NCBI GenBank assembly: GCA_009760855.2
Contig: WPIO01000085.1
Span: 632,501 to 696,500 of the forward strand
Direction of reading: 5' to 3'
DNA: 64,000 nt
Source of the DNA: Cristatella mucedo
Lineage: Eukaryota; Bryozoa; Phylactolaemata; Cristatellidae
The notes below the pieces were generated by a model. That model was given only the letters and a program-made list of their open reading frames with translations. It was not told the origin of the DNA and did not search any database. Below, one piece after another: positions 1-10,864 of the stretch (the stretch's first letter is position 1; every line of letters starts with the position of its first letter). Position numbers and translations under genes: made by a program.

Positions 1-194
1 TCATTTACCTTGCTGATTACGACATATCGATTGCTGTTTTTTAAGAAAACCGCACGCTGGATGACATCTTTATGGACGCTCCTAAAAAGAGGAAAGCACA
101 TCAAAGACCAACAGTTTTAATTAGGGAAAATTCCTTGCTCGGCAAGCTATGCTAAAGACTGGATGTTGCTGATCTCTTCTAATAAATGCTGGTC

Positions 195-575
195 TTGTAC
201 GACTGTCACCACGTGCTCGGAATTGTTGCGGTGTCATCGTTGACTGATGTCTACAAGTTTCATTAAGAAGGCTACCTCCACTGCTAGCCAACATGTCGGA
301 TCCCTATGTAGGATTAGGTATGTTATTAATTTTAATAATTATGTTAATATGAAATTAAAAATATTATAGTGCATAACGACCACAATTCATATTTACACAT
401 ATTAATGTTATTACATTACAGCCAATAATTATTTGCTGCCAGCAAAGAAAGCCACAAGGGCTGCCACTGCAGCTGGTGGTGAATATGGCCGCAAAGCTAG
501 TTTCCACGGGTTTGAACGCGTGCTTCCTTTGTCGAAGGAGCTTAGATGGCTACAGCTACAGCGCGGCGGCGACCT
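195..575 (+). mobile_element. Decayed LINE-2 fragment
   Basis: Two pieces match the C-terminal part of the minus-strand LINE at 62380-64000. Around 245-325 the translation contains SFIKKATSTASQHVGSL (compare SFIQKTASTASHHIRSL). Around 437-560 it contains FERVLPLSKELRWLQ (compare FEHVLPLLKELGWLP). The fragment is in plus orientation and strongly decayed, with AT-rich sequence between the pieces. Confidence 0.55.
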
Positions 576-588
576 GCTGAGCACTCAC

Positions 589-743
589 GTGCTGAGCACC
601 TTGAGGTCCATCCAGTTGGGCACTTGCGTGGAGCGAACCTTGTCGTCTTTCTCGTAGAACTCGGACAGCATGTAGGCAGCAAACTTGTCCCAGTCTATGC
701 TGTCCTCTTTGGTGACGTTTATTTTGTCGTACAGCTCCCCAAA
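589..743 (-). CDS. EF-hand/WD-repeat protein (WDR49/WDY/EFCAB8-like), internal exon
   Basis: This minus-strand exon reads FGELYDKIN, then EDSIDWDKFAAYML, then a charged segment ending in PNWMDLK before a strong donor (CAC/GTGAGT). The pattern D-x-I-D-W-D-x-F is the second half of a degenerate EF-hand. The stretch of about 50 residues resembles the EF-hand region that precedes the WD repeats in the WDR49, Drosophila WDY and EFCAB8 group, whose function is poorly known. The exon starts in phase 0 after a GCAG acceptor, matching the phase-0 end of the exon at 1584-1679. No WD repeats are visible because the gene continues left of the window. An earlier donor (AAG/GTGCTC) is possible but weaker. 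The family assignment is from memory of family patterns. Confidence 0.55.
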
Positions 744-1136
744 CTGCGATCGCGATCGATACATGTGGCAGAGGCGAGCACCCGGCACATAAGCTGCGGC
801 ACGTGTGGCGGAGCTCGGGCAGAGAGAGCGCGGCGAGCACCTGGCGCCATGCCAGGGCAGCAAGGCCAAGGTTGCAGCTCCGAGGCTGCTGCTGCTCGCG
901 AGATGCCAGAGCTCACATGGCCACAACTCACATCGGACAAGCCGCGGTAGCCATACCCTCGTGGCGCCCCTGGCTGACCCCTCCTGCCAGCCGAATCACG
1001 CTAGTAGGCAGGTTGCGATTGGTTCTTTGAACTCATTCACCTCCACCGAAGCATCGCTGATTGCTGCTGCCTGTGAGCACTGCTAGCGCTGCTCTGCTAC
1101 ACAAGGGCTAGTGCTGCTTTGCTGTGGCGCACGAGC

Positions 1137-1155
1137 ACATACACACACACACACA

Positions 1156-1227
<72 letters not shown>

Positions 1228-1311
1228 CACACATGTAGCAGCAGAGCTGCTGCTGTATGTGTATGTGTATGTGTATGCTGTATGTGTGCGCGTGTTTGCG
1301 TGTTTGCGCAC

Positions 1312-1402
<91 letters not shown>

Positions 1403-1480
1403 TAAGTATGCATGTGTGTGTGCTTGAGTGTGTATATGCATGTGTCCATGTGCTTGGTGTGTGTGTGCGTGCTCGTGAGC
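1137..1480. repeat. (CA)n followed by (TG)n, inverted dinucleotide arrays
   Basis: A (CA)n tract at about 1138-1235 and a (TG)n tract at about 1313-1399, with TG-rich flanks to 1480, are separated by only about 80 bases. The two are complementary and could form a long hairpin. Confidence 0.95.
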
Positions 1481-1583
1481 CACAGCAGAGCAGCACTGTG
1501 TGGGCTCTGTGTGAGTGCCACACACACCGTTGACCTCTGACCTCTCACTCAGTACTGTCCGCATCTCTGAGCTCATCACTGAC

Positions 1584-1679
1584 CTCTTCCGGAGTGCCTT
1601 TGTTGAGCACGGAGTGCAGAAGCGTGCTGAACTGCGACCTGTCCAGGCACAGGCCACTGTCGCCACTTTCTCCCTCCAC
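1584..1679 (-). CDS. EF-hand/WD-repeat protein, internal exon
   Basis: This minus-strand exon encodes about 32 residues. It begins VEGESGDSG, contains LDRSQFSTLLHSVL, and ends NKGTPEE before the donor GAG/GTCAGT. The hydrophobic spacing fits an EF-hand entering helix, followed directly by the FGELYDKIN of the next exon. Both junctions are phase 0. The acceptor (ATTCAG) has a poor pyrimidine tract, and the reading frame stays open upstream to about 1740, so the true start could lie further out. Confidence 0.5.
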
Positions 1680-1802
1680 CTGAATGACGGAATCGATCGC
1701 ACGGTCAGATTCCGCACGAACTTGCAGGCGAAAATGTGCAGGCTCGTGCCCCCCCCCCCCGCGTTGCCAAGCAACGAGCAGCTACTCGTGCAGCACTTCA
1801 GG

Positions 1803-1971
1803 TAAGGCGGTTGCTTTTCACGACCTCGGTCCGGAGGTCGTGGGTTCGATTCCTGCAGTGGGCGATTCTTTATTGCCACTGCAAGTGGTGGTGATAGCCG
1901 TAAAGGCTCTTTAGTAGCTATACAAAAATAGGCTGTTTAATCAGCTAGTAATTTATTTTATTTATTTATTA
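1803..1971 (+). mobile_element. tRNA-derived SINE, family A
   Basis: The copy contains a B-box-like GGTTCGATTCC, a conserved body (GTGGTGATAGCCGTAAAGGC) and an ATTT-rich tail. Near-identical copies lie at 13948-14128 and 31866-32025, and more diverged ones at 5937-6090 (minus) and 44625-44785. It lies immediately upstream of the minus-strand exon at 1584-1679. Confidence 0.8.
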
Positions 1972-2195
1972 CTTCGATCCGAAAGAGTAGCAGCAGCATT
2001 GCCGAGCAACGAGCCGCCTTCGACCAGCGTTTTTTAGGGTTAGCTCTCCCCTCCCACAACCACGGAAACTACGACGCTTGAGGTGTCACGAAAATTAGCG
2101 AAAAATGAATGCCGGCCCGTCGAGTGTGGACGCAGCCTTCAAGCTGATAGAGAGCCGCCGCCCACCGAGGTCCGACAATTCGCATGTCCACACTC

Positions 2196-2400
<205 letters not shown>

Positions 2401-2987
2401 CGAGCCGAGGAAATCTCAGCAAATTGAAATCATGAGCACCGGCTGAAAGCAAGCAAGGTTTGACAATAGAATGAGATCCCCCACCCGGAAAACCACGTGA
2501 TCGCTTAGGGGCAAAAGGTCTGACCTTGAGCAGATCAATTTGGTCTAACGCTGATGCCAAAAGACTGATTACTGAATTCTCTTCAAATTCAACCGAGGAT
2601 TGTGCACACGCTCTTTCGGCCGAAGCTTCGGCCGAAAAGCGTGTGCTGGTGAGCAGGAGAACATGGCAGACATTCGTGCCTACTTGCTAGCGACTAGGCA
2701 AGAGAGCAGTCACGTGTACAGTGTGTACAGTCACGTGGGCTGAACTTGGAATCCCCGAAACAGTTGCTAGTTCTCCTCGACATGAATTAGTCGTTTCCGG
2801 CATCCCAGTGACAACAAACTTTCTTTTGAGTCCCGTGCCACTTAGCAGAAAAGATTGGGCTGCACACGGAGACTGCGAGACTTCCGGCAAAACTTCCGGC
2901 CCCTGAGATAGCTGCATGTGCATAGTGCCTGTAAAGAAATGTCTATGTCTAATGTAAGAACGCGTGTTTTCCAGCTCGAGCCATTAC

Positions 2988-3098
2988 AGAGCCATTACAA
3001 CGGAGCCGTGGGCTCGAGCCCTTCGACACATGCTAATCGCCTGAATAGAGATCAAGTTCTCCTATGGCGCTATACAAATGAATTACATATTTATGTAT
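2988..3098 (+). mobile_element. SINE family B, 5'-truncated
   Basis: The copy contains GTGGGCTCGAGCCC (B-box-like) and the typical tail with CGCCTGAATAGAGAT and GGCGCTATACAAATGAATTA. The tRNA-like head is missing or degraded. Confidence 0.65.
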
Positions 3099-3271
3099 TA
3101 AGGCATTCTTTCCGCAGATCCTTTCATGCTGAAGGGCATCGACATGCCAGCATGCGTGGCTTTTAACTCGATTTTGCAGTATATAATATATAATATAGGC
3201 TGCAGAATAATGGCTTCCGGCAGCCAGCCAGCCAGGCCGGGCAGGTCACGTTGCTTTCGTGTAGTACTCAC

Positions 3272-3350
3272 GCTGAATGCACCCATGACGGCTTCCAGAT
3301 CGTGGGCAGTTATAAGACTTTCTACATTTGCACCCACGGCTGATCCCTTG
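3272..3350 (-). CDS. EF-hand/WD-repeat protein, internal exon
   Basis: This minus-strand exon lies between a good acceptor (pyrimidine tract then GTTGCAG) and a good donor (AGC/GTGAGT). It encodes GSAVGANVESLITAHDLEAV and then MGAFS, and ends in phase 0, which matches the exon at 1584-1679. It begins with one base of a split codon, so at least one more upstream exon must exist. I did not find that exon. Attribution to the same gene rests on strand, order, phase and a plausible joined EF-hand region. Confidence 0.45.
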
Positions 3351-3758
3351 CTGCAACAAACGAAAGCACAGTGACGAATAATGGCACATTTTCATATAAA
3401 CTAAACGCTTGCGAATTCGAAAGAATCTGGTACTGGTACTCGTGCACAGTCCGACTTAAATGTACATGCGACCGTTTGCATGCAAACGTTGGTGTGATAG
3501 GTCCTCCACAGCTAGCACTCACGAATTTCAAGAACGGCGACCTCTGAACTAAGTATGCTATTAATAATGAGGCCACACATACAGATTCCCCACAGCACCA
3601 CATCACCGGCTGCTCCTTCTGATGTCTGGGTGTTCGGCTTAAAAAGTCACAGTGAGGCTCTACAGATCGTCTTAAGGCTGATGTGTAAGCCGAACCGAGC
3701 GACTCGAAGCGACTTCCGGTTTTTAGCTGTCTGTGTTCTCTATCGCACAACGGCGCGT

Positions 3759-3791
<33 letters not shown>

Positions 3792-4002
3792 ATTTATATA
3801 TATAAATAAATATATATACATTTACACGCATATATAGGCAATCATATATATATATATATATATATTTATATGATTGCCTATATATGCATGTAAATGTATA
3901 TATATATATATATTTATATTTACAAGCATATATATATATATATATGCGCAATCTTATTTAAATGCATGCATAAATATATATATATATATATATGCATGCA
4001 TT

Positions 4003-4051
<49 letters not shown>

Positions 4052-4065
4052 TTATTTATTTATAG
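3759..4065. repeat. TA-rich low-complexity block
   Basis: About 300 bases of imperfect TA/TATT repeats, including local palindromes around GCATATATAGGCAATCATAT and its complement. Confidence 0.95.
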
Positions 4066-4079
4066 CCCGATTCAAGCAG

Positions 4080-6305
4080 GAATGAGAGGCGCTACGGTTC
4101 TTCATCACACTATCCTGATAACCAAGTCTGCCATCTATTAATCGGTGCAGAACCTAAAAATGCTTATTACTACCATCAAACAACTCCTTAACCGATCCCC
4201 AATTAGCCTTGACATCCTTGTGGCGATCTAGCTGTTCACTTCTCTAGCTTCTTTGTCAGCAAGATGGACAAGATCAGAGAGTTAATCCCTAGAGTAGCAA
4301 CATCCTCTCTGGACTCCTGTCCCTCAATTCCGTGCAGCACCTCAATGTCTACATTCAAGGAGGCCACGAGTGACTTCAACCTGAAGCTCACCTCTCAATC
4401 AATGAAAACTAATAGCCCTCTAGACCTTATTCTCACTGTCCTACTTATACGAAGCATTGATCTGCTGCTGCCACGTGTGACTAACATAATCAATATGTCC
4501 TTAGCCTCACGTCATGTCCCTGCATCCCTGCACCTTGACATTGAATCCTTTGATTCTATGGATCACCGAGACCTTTCAGGAAGGCTGCTGTTAGGCTACT
4601 AATTAAGAAAGCAGCACTAGACCAAGATAACTTAAGCAGCTTCTTCCCAGTGTTCATTCTACTGTTCCTATCCAAGACACTGGAGCGAGGTGTGGCAGAC
4701 CAGCTGACCTCTTATATTGAAACTTCAAACCTGGCAAGCAAGTCCCAGTTTGGTTTTAGAGCTAATCACTCCAAAGAGTCAGTATTGCTTTGGGTGTGTA
4801 ACGACCTTCCTAGAAATGCAGAATTACGTAAAGTCTCTGCTTGTTTTGCTTGATCTTTTGGCAAGATTTGACAAGATTGATCACCAAGTCCTTCTCGAGT
4901 GCCTCTCATTTCACATTGGCATCACTGGCACTGCACTTAAATGGTTCAGGCTGTTTCTTAAGGGAAGACTCCAGAGCATTGATGTGAACAGAAAAAGATC
5001 ACCAAACTAATCACAGGAGTACAGTGTAACTCAGGGCTCTGTGCCTGGTCTGATTCTTTTCACGGTTTAGACTTCCCCTCTTGCCGATGTGATTTCCAAG
5101 CACAATCTAGGCTTTCACTTCAATGCAGATGAAACTCAGTTGTACCTTTGCTTTGATCCCTCCGAGGCTTCGAGCACGTCGAATTCTCTCAACTCCCTTG
5201 CTGCATGCATTGATGACATCTGCACACACGGATGGCAGCAAACTTTTTTTTTTAATTGAATAAAGACGAAAACAACTTACAACGTAACTGGGCGATTACT
5301 AAGTGCGATTCAGTGCGATTGATTGGAAAACTTAGCACTCACAGAGGGCTCTGGCAGCATATCTTCTGTTGTATCAGCACGAAGTCTAGGTGTCATGTTC
5401 TAAAGTGACCTCTCATTAGACAGCCACATCAGCACCACAGTAAAATCTACCAACTGTCAGCTACATAACATTGCTAAAACTCAGGCTTGCTGAGACAGGG
5501 ATGCTAAACATCTAAATTGGCCCATGCATTTGCGACATCCTGCCTCGACATCTGTAACTCTCTGATTGCTGGTTTACCGGCCTGCTCAATCAGGCACTTA
5601 CTGCTAGTGAAAAACTTTGCAGCTAGGCCTGCCTGTCATGAGCATCGTCGTCGTCGATACATCACACCACTTCTTGCCAATATGCAATGGCTTCAAATGA
5701 AGCACCATATCGATTTCAGGGTTCTGTCACTTACTTTTAGATCCCTTCATTCTCCAGCCTAACTATCAGCTGCATTCCAGCCAAGCGAGGCATCGAGCCA
5801 CCTGCTTTTCCGAATCTAGCCACTTAGGTATACCTCGTACGAACCTCAAAACTTTCGGAGACCGTGCCTTTAGTTCGTACGCTCCCAAAGCCTGGAACTC
5901 ACTCTCGACTGACGTTACGACTTGAATAATATATATTAGGTGATTTAGCAGCCTCGTTTGTATAGTGGCAAAAGAGCCTTGAAGGCCATCACTACCGATT
6001 GCAGTGGGCAATAAAAGATCGCTTACTGCAAGATTCGAGCCCACGTGACCTCGTTAAGAGCGTGGTTAAGAGCGAGCACCTTACATCCTGGCCTATCATG
6101 GCCACATAGCCACGTGACCTGACGACAATTAAAAGGAAGCTGAAAACGGAGCTGCTTATCACGGCATTTAGTGGGGCATCGTGGGTGATTCATTATTTGT
6201 GCACTCTTTCGTGTCGACACTGCTCGATACTGACCGTTAACCATATTTACATGTTGACATTGTACATATCACGTCTAACGATGTTATGCTTACTGACATT
6301 GTACA
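4080..6305 (+). pseudogene. LINE-1 (L2/CR1-like) copy, decayed, with nested SINE
   Basis: The copy carries recognisable reverse-transcriptase pieces in broken frames. These are a region before the RT domain at about 4264-4560 (FKEATSDFN, SPLDLILTVLL), a central RT piece at 4700-5000 (GFRANHSKESVL, RFDKIDHQVLLECLS) and a decayed catalytic region at about 5110-5150. The thumb/C-terminal part lies at 5520-5920. After a SINE insertion (5937-6090) the end of the ORF resumes at 6125 (IKRKLKTELLITAFSG), followed by a 3' UTR to about 6305. Many stops and frameshifts make it non-functional. The same family is better preserved at 6829-8607. Confidence 0.8.
5937..6090 (-). mobile_element. SINE family A inserted in LINE-1 copy
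   Basis: A reverse-oriented SINE A (TTCGAGCCCACGTGACCTCG, GATCGCTTACTGCA) interrupts the C-terminal coding part of the LINE copy at 4080-6305. The LINE sequence resumes directly after it. Confidence 0.7.
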
Positions 6306-6308
6306 TGT

Positions 6309-6495
6309 TAATAATAATAATAATAATGCACTTGATAAAGCGCCCTCCGAGAACTCAATCTCTCTCTAGGCGCTTTACATTTACCGCAAAGAGAAAAGCA
6401 GTTGAATGGTGAGTAAAATCATGATGCTTGATAAACAAACAAAATGAATGACATGGTTAGGGGTGACATGCAAATGTGGTTACTGGTGTTACCGC
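6309..6495 (-). mobile_element. LINE-1 3' end fragment
   Basis: Read on the minus strand this is a LINE-1 3' UTR: AAAGCGCCTAGAGAGAGATT, GGGCGCTTTATCAAGTGCAT and a terminal (ATT)n. The coding part is absent. It abuts the plus-oriented LINE copy on its left. Confidence 0.75.
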
Positions 6496-6636
6496 TAATC
6501 ATTTAATCAGCTCTTAGTCAGCTATGTCAGCTACATCAGCTATGTCAGCTACGTCAGCTACGTCCGAGCTCAGCTCTACGAGTCCGACCGAATCAAAGCA
6601 TTTAACGGCTGAGGTCGTGGGCGAATCGCATTTAAA

Positions 6637-6828
<192 letters not shown>

Positions 6829-6830
<2 letters not shown>

Positions 6831-8607
6831 ATAATAATAATATAATAATAACGTACTTGATAAAGCGCGGCCAGAGAACTTAATCTCTTTCTAGGCGCTT
6901 TAAATTTGCTGCAAAGGGAAATGCAATTAAATGGTAAGTAAAATCATGCTTGAAAAACAAACAAGATGAATAACATGGTTAAGGGTGACATGCACAGGGT
7001 CGGCATGCAAATGTGGTTAGTGGCAGCATGCACAGTGTCAGCACGCATAAGCACATCAAGGACGAATCACAGGGACCCACTAAATGCTGTCCTAAATAGG
7101 TGTGTTTTTAAGTTCCTTTTAAATGTGGTCAGGTTAGGGTATGTTCTGACGCAGGTCGGAAGGGAGTTCCAGGCTTTGGGAGCATACGAACTAAATGCAC
7201 GGTCTCCAAAGGATTTAAGGTTTGTATGAGGTATTTCTAGACTGTTGGATTCCGAAAAGCAGGTGCTACGATGCTTGGCCTGATGGGGGAGTATGTCGGA
7301 GAGATAGGCTGGACCCATAGAATGAAGGGACCTAAAAGTGAGCGACAAAACCTTCAAGTCAATCCGTTGCTTGACTGGCAGCCAGTGCAGGTCGGCGAGA
7401 AGTGAAGTAATGTGGCAACTGCTACGCTCACGACAGACAAGCCTAGCTGCAGAGTTTTGCACCAGCTGCAATCGCCTGATCGCACATGCTGGTAGGCCAG
7501 TAAGCAGTGAGTTGCAGAAATCGAGACGGGATGTCACGAATGCATGGACCAACTTAGACGTGGTATCCTTATCTAAAAAAGCCCGAATTTTAGCAATGTT
7601 ATGAAGCTGAAAATAGGCAGATTTGACTGTGGATCTGATATGGTCGTCTAACGAGAGGTCGCTTTGGAATATAACACCTAGATTTCGAGATGATTCGACA
7701 GGAAATATGCTGGCAGAGCCAATTTTGAGAGACAGCCTTTCCAATCTCTGAGTCACACTGGGTTTGCCCATAACTAGTAAGTTAGTTTTGTCATCGTTTA
7801 GTTTTAGAAAATGTGCTGCCATCCATGTGCGGATGTCATCAATGCATGCAGCAAGTGAGTTTAGAGAATGTGAGGTGCTCGAAGGCTGGGAGGGATCAAA
7901 GCAAAGGTACAACTGAGTGTCATCCGCATAGAAGTGAAAGCCTAGATTGTGCTTGGCAATCACATCAGCAAGAGGCAGAGTATAAACGGTGAAAAGGACC
8001 GGACCTAGCACAGAGCCCTGAGGTACTCCATATTTCAGAGGTACTTCAGATGATCTTTGTCCATTCACGTCAACACTCTGGAGTCTCCCACTGAGATAGG
8101 ACCTGAACCACTGCAGAGCAGTGCCAGTGATGCCCAGGCGAGATGAGAGGCGCTCTAGAAGAACTTTGTGATCGATGGTATCAAAAGCTGCCGAAAGATC
8201 GAGCACAACAAGCAGAGACACTCTACCCATGTCTGCATTCCTAAGTAGGTCGTTGTACACCCTAAGCAATGCTGACTCTGTGGAGTGATTAGCTCTAAAG
8301 TCAGACTGGAACTTACTAGCAAGGTGTGAGGTTTCGATATATGAGTTCAGCTGGTCTCCCACGATCCGTTCCGGTGTCTTTGATAGGAATGGTAGAAGGG
8401 AGACTGGCAGTAGTTGCTCAAGTTCTCTTGGTCTAGTGTTGCTTTCTTGAGAAGTGGCCTGACTACAGCTTTTTTGAAAGGTGCTGGGACATGACCTGAG
8501 GCTAATGACATATTAATTATGTTAGTTATGCATGGCAGCAGTAGATCAATGCAACGTAGGAGCAGGACAGTGGGAATAGGGTCCAGAGGACTTGTTGTCT
8601 TCTTTGA
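6829..8607 (-). mobile_element. LINE-1 (L2/CR1-like non-LTR retrotransposon), 5'-truncated
   Basis: This is the best copy of the family. On the minus strand it runs from SPLDPIPTVLLL near 8590 to a stop at 7067, then a 3' UTR of about 240 bases ending in the shared tail and (ATT)n at about 6829. RT motifs are clear: LDLSAAFDTIDHKVLLERL, GVPQGSVLGPVLFTVYTLPL and FYADDTQLYL with the catalytic Asp pair. The RT and C-terminal part is open for 431 residues (7067-8362). A frameshift near 8400 separates it from the upstream segment (8347-8619). The endonuclease domain is missing, as expected for 5' truncation. Confidence 0.9.
7067..8362 (-). CDS. Reverse transcriptase of LINE-1 (partial ORF2)
   Basis: This 431-residue open frame covers the palm, thumb and C-terminal region of a non-LTR retrotransposon polymerase. 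Family knowledge says such enzymes copy element RNA into nicked target DNA. The FADD-type motif appears as FYADDTQLYL at about residue 145. PQGSVLGPVLF precedes it, and FLKLNDDKTNLLVMG is the post-catalytic block. No endonuclease or ORF1 lies next to it, and a frameshift cuts its N-terminal side, so this copy could not move on its own. Confidence 0.85.
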   Translation of the reverse strand: MGDQLNSYIETSHLASKFQSDFRANHSTESALLRVYNDLLRNADMGRVSLLVVLDLSAAFDTIDHKVLLERLSSRLGITGTALQWFRSYLSGRLQSVDVNGQRSSEVPLKYGVPQGSVLGPVLFTVYTLPLADVIAKHNLGFHFYADDTQLYLCFDPSQPSSTSHSLNSLAACIDDIRTWMAAHFLKLNDDKTNLLVMGKPSVTQRLERLSLKIGSASIFPVESSRNLGVIFQSDLSLDDHIRSTVKSAYFQLHNIAKIRAFLDKDTTSKLVHAFVTSRLDFCNSLLTGLPACAIRRLQLVQNSAARLVCRERSSCHITSLLADLHWLPVKQRIDLKVLSLTFRSLHSMGPAYLSDILPHQAKHRSTCFSESNSLEIPHTNLKSFGDRAFSSYAPKAWNSLPTCVRTYPNLTTFKRNLKTHLFRTAFSGSL

Positions 8608-8639
8608 TTGCGATAGCATATATAGGCATATTTACCATA

Positions 8640-8790
8640 TGCTTACATATATTTATCATATGTATGATAAATATATGCCTGTGTATATGCATGCATACAT
8701 ACATATATATATTCATTCATATATATATATATATATATATATATGCTCATATGCATAGATATATATATATGCCTATATATGCTTGCTCTT
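8640..8790. repeat. TA-rich low-complexity block
   Basis: Imperfect ATAT/ACAT/GCAT repeats next to the 5' break of the LINE-1 copy. Confidence 0.9.
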
Positions 8791-10233
8791 CGAGCAAGAA
8801 AGCAAGCTCTTCGAGCTTTCTCAACCGGAAACGTGAGAATTTGCGTTCAACGAGGCCAGACACTAAGACCAGTTCGGTGCAGAGCCGCGCTGAACAACGA
8901 GTGTCTACAAAGCTCGCACGAGCTGTTGGGATGTTTTTTTTTGTAAAAGACCACATTTATTAGCTTTGACGAGAGAAAAAATATTAGGCATTAACGGATC
9001 AAAAGTGCGACCTTGTGCAGGAGGCCAACCGAACGCTAACTTACTTCCGTTTGTTATTTGTTTATTACATTTGTTACTTGTGCCACTTAAAATGTTTATG
9101 GAAAAGGACAAGTGGCTGATGTTTGAGTTTAATAATAACAGACTGACGCAAAACCTTAGTCGAATGGATGAGGCACTCTTGAGTAAGATACACTCTATAC
9201 AAAACATTACATTTACCCAAACTCGCTATTCCCGGTAGCGGTCAAAGCGTCTGCAAAGTTCGCTAGTCGGGATCAGCCATCGGATGTCCGCTTGTCCATC
9301 CCATATGGTCTCCGTGGCAGATCATTCGCATCGGCTTTTTTAGATTACTCCCCCTCTCGAGATGCGGCTGAATTCCCTACTCTAGACTGCCCCTGACAGA
9401 CTTCTGACACTGCACGCACGGAGATTACGATATGCAGCTAATTTATAAACCACTGATGCTTAAAATCGTGAAGATAATTTATACAAATGGTGAAACTCTG
9501 ACTTATTGTCAATGTAATTCTTACTAGATTTCTAGTTAATCCTATCAACTGATTAATCATATCCTTATATAATTGATATATGGATTGATGATAACCTCAC
9601 GTGATAGCCATTCGTAGACCTGTTTCGAGAGCTGGCCGAGCTTCGCGGGGGAAGCCACCACCCACGCAGCCAAGCGCTGATTTTTAGCTACGATGATAGC
9701 AGACAGCAGCAGACATCGGCGACAATAGCAGACATCGGCGACAACAGCAGAAATCGAGGACGAAGATTAGGCAACGCGTCCTTTCCAAGTAAGCTCAGAA
9801 TCCAACTAGAACCCTTGTTAGTCGCACGCCTCGTTTCTGATTCTTAATATAAAAATGGTCATATAGTCAAAATTTGCACCGTTCATGTGTTAACTGTTCT
9901 TAACTATAAAGCCACGCTTCTCCGGGCGACGTGGTTTTCAACAATGTCCCGCATTCTCGTTAGAGTAACCCATCGTGCCGCTGAATTTTGATTGTTCCTA
10001 GAACCTGTTTGGCACGAGCTTACCCCCCCCCAATATTTATCTTTAAAAGGTTGCAATGAATGGGGCGCGCGAAGATAGATTCAAGGTGCTCGTGGCTTGA
10101 CAATGTATCGCTAGGCGACTGCCTGCAATAAAATAAAGCGAGCACTCGCGATCGGTAGCGTCGCTAATGGCAAATAAGACGGAAATAGACCGAAAACGAA
10201 CGTCTCACGATTTCGTGCAATTGGCGAACATGC

Positions 10234-10287
<54 letters not shown>

Positions 10288-10690
10288 CACCTCTCCGCAT
10301 CCATTTTCCCGCCGTCTCTTTCTTCGCGGCCGCTGTCGGGTTGTCGGGCGGTGTTTGCAGACATCCGTAGAATGTCTGATGTAGTAGAGGTTTTAATCCA
10401 CCTCGATGTCTTGCCTCGATTGAAAGAAGTTATGCTAATCTGTGACTAAACCAAGCACAGCCAGGGAAATCGAGCAAGTGACTCGCGCTACTCGCCGTCG
10501 TATAGGTGCGTCCGAGAGAGCACTCCAGAGAACTTCGCTTAGTAGCCTCAGAGGTATGCTCGCCTAGCCTTTGTAAGCATAAGTATCTCTGATCTTTACC
10601 TTTTCAGTTTGACATTAGCGATTTCCACGGTAACGCAGTGAAGCTGACCACAGCACAACGCTGCCAAACCTGACAAGCTATGCGGCTCAG
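8791..10690. other. No gene recognised
   Basis: Open frames here are short and show no family signature. A (CAG)n array lies at 10235-10285. Otherwise the region is AT-leaning unique sequence. Confidence 0.6.
10235..10285. repeat. (CAG)n trinucleotide array
   Basis: About 17 uninterrupted CAG units. Open frames through it would give polyserine or polyalanine but have no coding support. Confidence 0.97.
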
Positions 10691-10864
10691 GGGGGCTACC
10701 ATATTGTATAACTCCGTCGCGATTGGATACCAGTAGAAGGACGTGACCCAATTTGAGGTTAGGCGCCTCGCTTCCGCCATCTTCGCGGACTGGTGTTTCG
10801 CTCTGGGCGTAGTCGGTTCATTTCGAGGTCGGCGTCAGCCGAAGTCACCGTTCGCTGATCAGGG
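10690..10864 (+). promoter_or_regulatory. Possible talin promoter and non-coding first exon
   Basis: The stretch has an ATTGG (CCAAT-box) at about 10722 and CCGCCATCTT (a YY1-like motif often near animal start sites) at 10774-10783. CG-rich sequence then ends in a strong donor (CAGG/GTAAGT) at about 10864. This could be a 5' UTR exon spliced to the ATG exon at 20161, where an acceptor-like GGGCTCAG lies about 20 bases upstream. This is inference only, as no transcript is visible and the intron would be about 9.3 kb. Confidence 0.25.

Noticed and set aside
3520-3541. 21-base minus-strand micro-exon between AG and GTGAGT
   Set aside because: Its end phase does not fit the exon at 3272-3350 in any frame.
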